Source: Rhizoclosmatium globosum (taxonomy: Eukaryota > Chytridiomycota > Chytridiomycetes > Chytridiales > Chytriomycetaceae). Taken from it: a stretch of DNA of 64,000 nucleotides. The stretch covers positions 806,001 to 870,000 of the forward strand of contig MCGO01000005.1 of assembly GCA_002104985.1 (NCBI GenBank), given 5' to 3'. The translations under genes and the position numbers were made by a program. The notes under the pieces were generated by a model that saw only the letters and a list, made by a program, of their open reading frames with translations, searched no databases and was not told where the DNA came from. Numbering within the stretch: position 1 is the stretch's first letter; each line of letters starts with the position of its first letter. This document shows, piece after piece, positions 48,690-56,875 of this stretch.

Positions 48690-50286
48690 CCTGTGTGTTT
48701 CCAGTGAGTGTTAACCCTAAGAGTACTCATCACTCTCTCTTCAAATCACAGCTTTCAAATGCAGCCACGGGAAAGATGCCGGCTCGCTCTTTATCGCACG
48801 CCACTCGCTCTACTTTGTTCCGGCTGAGTGGCGGGACCCTTTCGATGTATCGATTCAGAATGTGTCACTGGCCAGGACCCACTCCCTCAAACAGTCGTTA
48901 GGCACCAAGAGACTCTCAATTGCGAATAATGCAAAGAACCTGTTTGTTTCAAAGAAGGAATCCGGTGTCTCTCTGCGAGTGGCTCTCTCAGACTCAGAAG
49001 ATACTTCTGCTGCCAATACTGCTCCGGCTTCGCTGCCTCGGAACTGGCGGGCGTCAAGGCGCTCTTCTGCTGAACATCCTCCTGTCGAACCCCCTGTATC
49101 GGCACAGGCTTCCTCCACTGCATCCCGCAGAATGTCATTCTTCAAATCTCAAAACTCTCCTGCGTCTGCCCCTATCGACGACAGCAGCCACACTTCTCAT
49201 TCACAGATTGAACCATTCCAAATTCCTGTCTCCTCCATCTTGTCAGTCACAAAAACCAGGTCTTCGCCTGTCCACTTGACTGCCAATGCAATTCTCATTG
49301 AAACAAGAAACACTTCGGATGCCGTCTTTTCTCACACTTCCAAACATGTTTTCTATGGATTTGCGTCTGCCGTGAAACTGCCCTCTTTGGAAAAGAAAAT
49401 CACATCTCTTGTTGAGGTATGGCGTGAGAAGGAAGGGGAAAATGTCGTGAAGAAGAAGGGCGTGCCCAGACGGCCCAGTGTTGGCACAAGTGCTCTGTAC
49501 AGTCTCCTGGCAGGCAAAGACGGTGACGATTATTCTCACATCACAAGTGATTTGATTGCTGTCGATCAATTGACCTCGGAAAAGAAAGTAGTCGCTGGTC
49601 CAGAGACTATTCGGTTGCAAGTGACCAAAAATTTATCCGGGAACGGTAGAGTTGCGGACTCGGATGCAGAAAATGGATTGGGTGGCGGCACTGGCGAACC
49701 ACAAACTATTCGGTCAAGCGAAAAGAGCGGTGTTGATTCTCAACCAATTAGCAATGTCGCACCTCCTTTACCCAGTATTGGTACCAATTCTGCTACCTCC
49801 AAACACAAGAAGGGAAACAGTGAATCGTCACCATCTCAGGACTCATTCCAACTCCTGCCAATACACCACCTCCATCCACTCTTCCACGCAAGAAAAAAGC
49901 ATGTCACTATACCTTCCACGCCTAACCAGCTTAATACATCTACCACTACGACACACTCAAGGCCCCGTCGAAAGTCACGGACTGGTCATCACATGGCACA
50001 CCTCCAGTCACGATTCCTCACCACTTACATCACATTGTGCCCCCTCCGCGAACAGCTTCAAGACAAGGCTGGAACGAGCCTGTGTCGGCCCCCTCCCTTC
50101 TACAGTAACGATATATGGCGCCAAATTCCACGTCGATTTCGAACGGCTTGTGGATGTGTTGGTTGTTGGGGGCGTGTTGGTTGTCATTGGGGTTGTCGTT
50201 GTGGATTTGTTGTTGATCGCGAATATCCTATTTTGAGTTTCTGCAATTGCTTCTATGTGATTTACATACCGAACGGGCTTCTATGA
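48407..50286 (+). CDS. GRAM-domain protein with probable C-terminal membrane anchor
   Basis: Start MSTTTNRATPESS at 48407. After an intron that begins inside a GT microsatellite (48660-48751), the frame gives FKCSHGKDAGSLFIARHSLYFVPAEW, the first strands of a GRAM domain. A Ser-rich insertion of roughly 110 residues follows, then IPVSSILSVTKT, HLTANAILIET, KHVFYGFASAVKL and LVEVW complete it. GRAM domains bind phosphoinositides or phosphatidylserine, often at membrane contact sites. Past 49840 the coding frame changes more than once. In one frame the end is a single hydrophobic helix (VLVVGGVLVVIGVVVVDLLL, stop 50236), suggesting a tail anchor; in another it reads on to 50286. The exact C terminus is unsure. 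Confidence 0.65.
48660..48690 (+). repeat. (GT)n microsatellite at an intron donor
   Basis: About fifteen GT dinucleotides start directly at the exon end ATCTGTGGAAG-like position of the GRAM gene, so the GT donor dinucleotide is part of the microsatellite. Confidence 0.85.
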
Positions 50287-50692
50287 TTTTGATTGATTAG
50301 TTTGGAATAAATAAAGTTGTTTCTTTATTTAATTTCAAAACGTCCTGGAAGCGGAGATCCAAGTGGAGATATTGTGCGAAAAACTTGTTCGGAGTCTCCG
50401 ACAGTGCTGTAAGTTCGCTCTCGTTCTCTGATCCTTGCCAACCTCTACTTTCCTGCTACTCCTCATTACTTCTATCTGATATACTCCAATTAGAAAACCC
50501 GATGGGCAACTTTCTTTCTAAAACGGGTATGGGTCGCTTTTACTGTATTTAACATTTTAGAAGAACATTAAAAAAAAACAAAAGGTAAAAGAAAAAAACA
50601 TACCTGTAAAAAATAATTAGAATTATGCCATAAGGAAATCAAGGCCATACCAAATTTCTTTGTATTGTTAATCAGGAATGTATCCAGGGCTG
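50287..50692. other. Intergenic 3' flank of Fanzor gene
   Basis: Lies between the GRAM gene and the Fanzor stop codon. A short frame at 50340-50410 shows possible splice signals on both strands (GTAAGT after GACAGTGCT on plus, TTACAG on minus) but no recognisable product. The stretch 50560-50690 directly after the Fanzor stop is AT-rich with an A run; in characterised Fanzor/TnpB elements the guide RNA is encoded at this side of the gene. No terminal inverted repeat was recognised by eye. Confidence 0.4.
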
Positions 50693-53600
50693 TTAAATGA
50701 AAGCTGCAGGTCGACCACCAGTATGATTGTAATGAAACAGCAAGTGGCGAATGTTGCATGCAGCTTGAATATCTTTGTCCACAATCTTAGCAACAAATGT
50801 TAGTGCTGGTACCAGTCACAAGCATACATACAGTAGGGGGTCCTGGAATGAGTGGGCACTCAACAAGACCATAAACTGAACTCTGGATGTTAGTAAGATC
50901 AGGGCATTGAACAAAGGGATGCATTGGTTGTTTGTCATCATCAATGCAGTATTTTCTCCAGTGAAGATCCTGAAACTTGCGTTTCTTGTGGGGGCATCTA
51001 AGAATAGGACGTCGAACCTAGTCCAACATTAATGTAAGACTTACTTTGTTGATTACTTACTGTCACAACTGGTGGATATTGGAACACACCTCCTGCCTCA
51101 TAGCCAGCACTGAGACGATGGGACCGCTGTGAAGTCAAATGCTCATCAATAACAAACACAAAGTGCTCATGAGCAGCCTTTTCTCTGATTCTCTGTGTGA
51201 AAAACACATATTTAGTATTGCCAACCATTGCGTTAAACTGACATTGTTGGGAACAGGTGCCCATGGTCTCTGGTGATTCCAAGATCCATCGCCATAAGCA
51301 AAATAGACTGGTGCAACAGGAAAAGCTGGAATATTATTCAAGCGGCGTGTTCGACGGCGGAGTTTTCTTGCTCCAGGAACAATCCTGCCTTGCATACTGT
51401 TCCAATCAGTGTCTGTCATGCGCCCAGCCATACGATTGATGAGAGCTTGTTCAGCCCGCTGGTGTTTCATACGACTGCTCTGCTTCCACTTTAGATGCTG
51501 GGGACGAGAATACTCTTGCAACAAGAATTCTGACTGGAAATGCTTGACCATCCAGGTCCATTGACACCAATGACCCAGTGTACGTTGACCAATAACACGT
51601 GGAGAATTTTGAGCAAGGACATCATATGCAAAGTTGATGCGGTGATCATTGTCTCGGAACACCTCTTCCCTCTTTTCAGAGAGCTTAGAACCATTGATTT
51701 GACGCATATGACCATGGGAAACCTGAACAACGTGGTCATGAATAATTTGTCGTGATGGAGGATGTGCAGGCGGAGGTACTGGAACTGGAGCAACAGCAGC
51801 ATTGTTGATTTGGAGCTGGATATCACTATTGACACAAGTTACAACATTCCTGATACCTAAATAGGTAAAATAAATATCAGAAGCTGATTTAGTAAGCCAA
51901 ACACAGAAATCAAACCTGGGTCAACACTAATAACATTGTGAGGATCCAAGATTCCAGCTTGAATTTGATTCACAATTCCCATATTGTTTATGTGATGATC
52001 CACACGCACCATTCCACGACCATTTATCATGAATTGGTTATAGTTATAATTTTGTGGGAGTGAATTTGCATCATCAGTCCAACTTTTGTGAGGAACTCTG
52101 TTGGCATTTGCTGCAAGATTGTTCTGAACAAAGGCTTGTCTGGTATTCAGAGTCCATGAAAAGCTTCTGCCATCAGTTTGAAGATAATATGAAGCTAGGG
52201 CCCTTTAGAATTATTCAATGCAATAAAGTTTTACATACAATCAACATCATTCCTCAAGTGGCGACTCCAGCGAACAGATTCAACTCGAAAAAACAGTCCA
52301 ATTATGCCACGATGTTCAGCTCGAGTCCCTCCATGACCATTGTATCTTCCAACCCCATTTGGTGGACTAATTATTCCCAATGCAGGTACAATGATGTGCT
52401 GGAAATGTGCAGCAGCAGCTACAAGTGAAGGTGGAAAGTTAACTCCACCTGGTGGTTGAGGAAGTGGAACAGCAAGAGGCCCCAAAAGGTCCCTCAGTCG
52501 TGGCATAAAATATTGACATAGAACACGATAGTCTATCCCACAAAAGACTGCTTGAGCCGTGGTAGCATTGGTTGGAAGTGGTGCAAGAGGAAAATAAGCT
52601 TCACTTCCAAGGAGTGCCATATCTGGGCGAATAAAACTGTTTCAATGGTAGTATGTTTGAAATTAGCAAATGAAGGCTTGACAGATAAAAACTTACTCTC
52701 TGGTATAAGCCAAAATATTATTGCCCATTCTTGACATTGCCCTAATAAGATTCATTTCAAAGTGTGGGCCACGCTGAATGTTATTGAAGGGCATGGCAAC
52801 AAGAAACTGTCTGTGATGGAGAAGAAATGCAACAATATTGTTGGTCACTGCCTGTGGAACTGCTACAGGAAGTGCAAGTGGGGCACCAAATGGTGGGGTC
52901 AGGTAATTGTATATTGCTGTCTTTGCAGTTGCCTTGATAACAGCGGTAGGTTGGTATCCATGCAGGAAGCAATGAAAGTTGAAAACCTGAATTATGTTGT
53001 AAGATTTAAAGTAAATTTCAGACAAGATCAACAAACCTCCTCAGCCAGCTTGCCTAAATTGGCAATGAATCTGCGAGCAAGTGCATTTTCAAAGTCTGTA
53101 CGCAATCGTTTGGCTTCAATGGCAATAACTTGCTCCCATTCATAGCCGGGACAGTTAAAGAGGGGAACCATTCGAAGACCAGGTTGGATGGGTTGTCCAT
53201 TCTGAAAACCATTGTTGTCACAACTAAATGGATGATGAAAGTTTTGGAAAGTTTCCAACAAGTAATGTCTTGTGACAGAACGGCGGGTGTTTTGGTGTGC
53301 CTGAAGGGCTGCACCAACTGGAAGGATGTAGGGTGTGCCAACAGGATTGCCAGGAAGTACAAAACCAATTGGAAGTGGGGCATGATAATTATTGGCGAGC
53401 AGATTTCCAGAAGCATACTTGAGTGCAAATTGGAAGAAGGATTCTGAAAACTCAATGTCAAGATGATCGTGACCTAATTTTAAGTCCCAATGAATTTAAA
53501 CGATATTAATTTGAGCTGTTAAATACCAGTTGGGTTGCGCTCTAGGTGAAGGTTGATTGCAAGCATGGCATCGGAGCGTAGGAGGGACACATTTCTTGCA

Positions 53601-53758
53601 AACTCTTGTAAGAGTGGCCCCATTACACAACGTAGTTCTGGTCGAGTAGCTTGTCTTGCTCCAACATGGCGAGTGCGATGGAAGTTGTTTTGAGCCATAT
53701 GAATGACAGAAGTGGCGACCAAAAGAATGAGAAGAATAGATAGGAGGCAAGGCCTCAT
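50693..53758 (-). CDS. Fanzor (eukaryotic TnpB homologue), RNA-guided nuclease family
   Basis: Intron-rich gene of about nine exons, start at 53758 (or MAQNNFHRTRHV at 53698, preferred because the longer start adds a signal-like hydrophobic stretch). RuvC-I: NVISVDPG (about 51925) spliced to IRNVVTCVNSD (about 51855), giving the TnpB/Fanzor DPGIRN motif with catalytic Asp. A TnpB-like VYFAYGDGSW segment (near 51300) follows. RuvC-II: FVFVIDEHLTS (near 51155) with Glu. RuvC-III: last exon IVDKDIQAACNIRHLL...GGRPAAF (50790-50693) with Asp. Between RuvC-II and III, Cys residues occur (LRCPHKKRK, RKYC, QCPDL, ECPL), but the usual CxxC after TS is TSQRSHRL, so the zinc finger is altered. Fanzors cut DNA guided by an RNA encoded next to the gene. 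Catalytic residues look intact. Confidence 0.87.
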
Positions 53759-53865
53759 CAGTTGGCTCGTGTTTTTTTCTCGAATGCAATTTTCACACTG
53801 TTATCTTTTTTATCCGATCTCATTTTCCGTTGGGGTTTACCCGGAGTTTTTCCGGCTTTCTTCCT

Positions 53866-53934
53866 CTCAGCAACACGAACCTAGAACCTCTTGATTCATA
53901 GTCGAGCGCGGTAACCATTTGGCCATTCGCCCAT
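53866..53934 (-). tRNA. tRNA-like relic (degenerate)
   Basis: Read on the minus strand, box A TGGCCAAATGG and a box-B-like GGTTCGTGTTG frame an anticodon-arm-like stretch (CTCGA, loop CTATGAA, TCAAG with one mismatch), overall colinear with nuclear tRNA genes. The acceptor stem does not close and the T-arm is imperfect, so it is more likely a tRNA-derived relic or SINE head than a working tRNA. It lies about 110 bp upstream of the Fanzor start. Confidence 0.45.
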
Positions 53935-54092
53935 GACATGTGGTCAAGATCGGCAAAGAAAAAATGAAGATGAATGTTCTTCGTCTCTGAAAATAATAGT
54001 AGGATGACCAATTGCCTTAAAGCAGATAGAAGAAAGAAAAAAGAAGGAATACAATATTTATTTTGTTTTACTCATACTCAAGTTGATGTGAA

Positions 54093-54685
54093 TCACAAGT
54101 TCTTTTCTGGTTGCGACTCAGATGATGGTGATGGGGCAGTGAAGGTAGATGGCATATTGTAGGCTCCAGTACAATCCTGCAATGAGTCGCCCAACTTTAC
54201 AACAGTGTATCGAATGACACGCTCGTCAAAAGACAGAGCTTTCCTCAGACCAGCCATAGTTGAAGGAGAAGCGTCAAACTGCATAGCCCAAGTGATTCCG
54301 TGCGAAAAGATTTCCTGATGTCTGCGCATGCGGTAAGGCAGTTCCTGAGTTTGCAGCCGTTGGAAGCCACGGACAACTCCGCCATTGTCAAGGACGTGAA
54401 GGGCGGCAGTCTTCATGAGCGGCTTCACGATTTCCTCCTTCCATTTCTACGATGATCAGGGTATTGAGAGTGAGTCATGTGTTGATTTGGAGGTGATTTG
54501 GAGGGGTAGGAGGCTTACAGAGTCGTCCTTTGAGAACATTGAGGTGACAGACTCAACGGCTGCACCGACAGCTCGGGGCTTTGTGCGGCGGGCGATGCAG
54601 ACAAGATCGTAGAGAGGCTGGGTAGTGAAGGGGTTAATGCATTAGTCGTTGGTGTGTGTGGTAGGCAGAGTAGCGAACTAACCAT
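54093..54685 (-). CDS. MRP17: Mitochondrial ribosomal protein bS6m (MRP17/MRPS6)
   Basis: Small-subunit mitoribosomal protein. Exon 1 contributes only the start codon: ATG (54685-54683) is followed at once by GTTAGT. Exon 2 (from about 54613) reads PLYDLVCIARRTKPRAVGAAVES, matching the YEL-type first strand of S6. After a second intron near 54450-54515, exon 3 gives LHVLDNGGVVRGFQRLQTQELPYRMRRH, GITWAMQFDASPSTMAGL and LDERVIRYTVVKLGD, the full S6 fold, plus a short Ser-rich tail. No separate presequence is obvious, as in other MRP17 proteins. Divergent from VPS53 with 98 bp between the starts. Confidence 0.88.
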
Positions 54686-54783
54686 TTTGGTTGTCGATTT
54701 TGGGAGGGAAAAAAGAAGAGACGAAAGAGAAAGAGAAAGGAATCAATCCATCCTCTCAAATCAAAACCACCAAACCAACAACA
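54686..54783. promoter_or_regulatory. Shared promoter interval bS6m / VPS53
   Basis: 98 bp between divergent start codons, purine-rich on the plus strand (GGGAGGGAAAAAAGAAGAGACG-type run shortened here). Presumed bidirectional promoter by position only. Confidence 0.4.
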
Positions 54784-55073
54784 ATGTCGTCTCGATCACG
54801 GCCAAACTCAGCAGCACGAACACGTGGCCGGTCACCACTTCCCACTGATGGCACAGGAGGAGGAGGAGGAGGAGTAGTAGGTGGATCAAGTGGTGGTGGT
54901 GGCTCTGGAACACCAACTGGAACTGGAACCAGCCAACAAGGACAAGGACAAGGACAAGGCTCAAGTGGTTCCCGGCCCTCGTCTGCGCAGCGTCCACAAA
55001 ACAGATCGCGTCCTTCTTCTGCCCAAAACCAGTCATCGTCGCTCAAACGGAGAAGCGAAGCCAGAACCACAAC

Positions 55074-55104
<31 letters not shown>

Positions 55105-56137
55105 ACCCTCAACGACTCAACCGACTCAACAACTTCATCAGCCGATCCACTCGACTCGCCGCGCTTTGATCCAGCCCAGTTTGTCCAACTCATCTTTCCT
55201 TCCCAGAACGCGAACGCAGAACAAGTCCTGCTGCGAATCAAGGCAAAACTGAAAGACATGGACAATGATATTACTCAGCTCGTGCGTCAACAGGCTGAAA
55301 AGGGCGGCCAAAGTGCCACAAAAGAATTTGATGAGTGCAAGGACTCCATTGTCGTAAGTAACTGACTGTTTCCTCTGTTCTCGGGAATATTCCACTCAAC
55401 TCTCATTACTAATACAGCTCCTCTTTGATAAAATAAAACGTATTCGCGAGAAAGCCGCAGCTTCTGAACAACTCGTGCAAGATATTACGCGTGAAATCAC
55501 CTCTCTTGACCAGGCAAAGAAAAACCTCATGCTCTCAATGGCCACTGTCAAGAAACTCCAAATGCTCGCTTCTTCTTTGGATCATATGAAAGTAATCATG
55601 GCCAAAAAACAATATCTCGATGTGGCGCAATTGTTTGAGGTGAATTATCGTCGGTCATATTTGAAAAACAAAGGAAAGCGAAGCCAACTATAAGATCATC
55701 AATTATTCTACAGAACCCTTCAAATTACCTCGATCTCCTGCATTTCTCTCAACTCCCTTTTTTCAACCCACTAAAACCCGAGTCTAGGTTATCACAAAAC
55801 TCAGCAACTACTTTGAAGGCTTCCGGAACGTTGCTCAAATCGCCGTCCTCCTAGAACGCGTTGTCCAACTCCGCATTGACATCAAGCGACAAGTTTTTGG
55901 AGACTTTGATGCCGCGTTAGTTTTTTTAAATTTTCCTCCTCATTATTTCTTTTTCTATATGACTAATCCTTGAATAAGTTTTGTCGGTGGAACACTTCGA
56001 TCTGTTGTTGCTCAACTCTCTGATGCTTGTTTTGTTGTGCAAGTGTTGGGTGCCGATACGCAAACGGAACTTATTAATTGGTACTGTGACGTGCAGCTTA
56101 AGGAGTACAAGGCGATTTTTAGACAGAGGCATTTTAG
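54784..56137 (+). CDS. VPS53: VPS53 (GARP/EARP subunit), truncated by rearrangement
   Basis: Start MSSRSRPNSAARTRG at 54784. A low-complexity N terminus (Gly, Gln, then an Asn run on an AAC repeat) precedes the conserved VPS53 N-terminal domain: FDPAQFVQLIFPSQNANAEQ, MDNDITQLVRQQ, LLFDKIKRIREKA, EQLVQDITREITSLDQAKKN, KKLQMLASSLDHMK and, after further introns, LSNYFEGFRNVAQIAVLLERV. The last recognisable part is LINWYCDVQLKEYKAIFR near 56130. VPS53 normally continues for some 500 more residues, but the next bases belong to an Hsp70-like gene on the other strand. VPS53 tethers endosome-derived vesicles at the trans-Golgi. This copy, as shown, cannot be complete. Confidence 0.85.
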
Positions 56138-56819
56138 GAATCCCCTCAATGTGGACAGTGTGAACCAAGTACTGTTTCAAAATCGAATCACCATAGTAGA
56201 AGTCGTAGTCGACACATGTTTGATTGTTCTCGGACGTGGTCATCTGCTTGATCACAGAAATACGTTCATCCTTAAACGCAGTGAGTCGTTTGAGAAGTTC
56301 TCTGGCCACCTCCCGTTTCTCCATTTCGTCATACACCTTGACTCGAATGTCATTTGCAAGTAGCTCTGTGACAACCAGTTCTTTATGAGGTCCATCTGGC
56401 TCGCACATCTTGTTACAAAACATGGCAGCACCCCGCGCAACAGCACAAGGCTCACGGATATTCCACCACATCTCTACATTTCCCCTAAAGGATTCTCTCA
56501 ACACTGTTTGCAATCGTAGACAAGCCGTTGGTCCACCAACAAGAAACCCATATTTATACTGGAAATTTGGGGCTTTGGTCAAAGCGGCTTTGATATTTTG
56601 AGCAAAAAGGTCCAGAAGACTTTGAATGTGGTTGTAATCTTTTAGGTCGCTTTCCTTTCCACCCAGTCTGAACTTTAGCAACTTAGACGTAGTACCAAAT
56701 GACCAATTTGCTGTAACAGTGCAACCATTTCGTAAGCATGATGCGCAAGACGTAATACACCTCGATGAAGCAAGTGTTCCTTGTTTGCGTACAAAGGCAA
56801 GAACATTACTCTCAATCAA
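56138..56819 (-). pseudogene. Hsp70-like (HSPA12-type) C-terminal fragment
   Basis: Minus-strand frame from 56819. HIQSLLDLFAQNIKAALTKA, YKYGFLVGGPTACLRL, VLRESFRGNVEMWW and CAVARGAAMFC correspond to the end of the actin-like ATPase domain of divergent Hsp70s (HSPA12 type), where GG-x(n)-P-x-x-A-V-A-x-GA is the adenosine-binding region. A presumed substrate-binding part follows (VKVYDEMEKREVARELL, DYDFYYGDSIL). The N-terminal ATPase half with the phosphate loop is absent, and the 3' end runs into VPS53 sequence near 56140. Truncated at both ends, hence classed as a fragment. It is head-to-head with the TIR-NACHT-WD40 gene. Confidence 0.65.
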
Positions 56820-56875
56820 CCAATCTCACATTCAAATTCCAGATTATTGAAGCTTTTGCCTTGAATCCAACGGCT

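Noticed and set aside
50340..50420. Possible terminal exon of another gene (splice signals on either strand)
   Set aside because: Both strands give short open frames with plausible sites and no homology; cannot be assigned.
53520..53760. Signal peptide on the Fanzor protein (MRPCLLSILLILLVA)
   Set aside because: A nuclear nuclease should not be secreted; the downstream in-frame ATG at 53698 removes the hydrophobic stretch and is the more likely start.
54756..55265. Minus-strand frame of 169 codons opposite VPS53
   Set aside because: Shadow of Gly- and Asn-repeat coding on the plus strand.
55926..56140. Minus-strand extension of the Hsp70-like frame into VPS53
   Set aside because: The residues here are the reverse of conserved VPS53 codons, so the frame is open by chance past the breakpoint.
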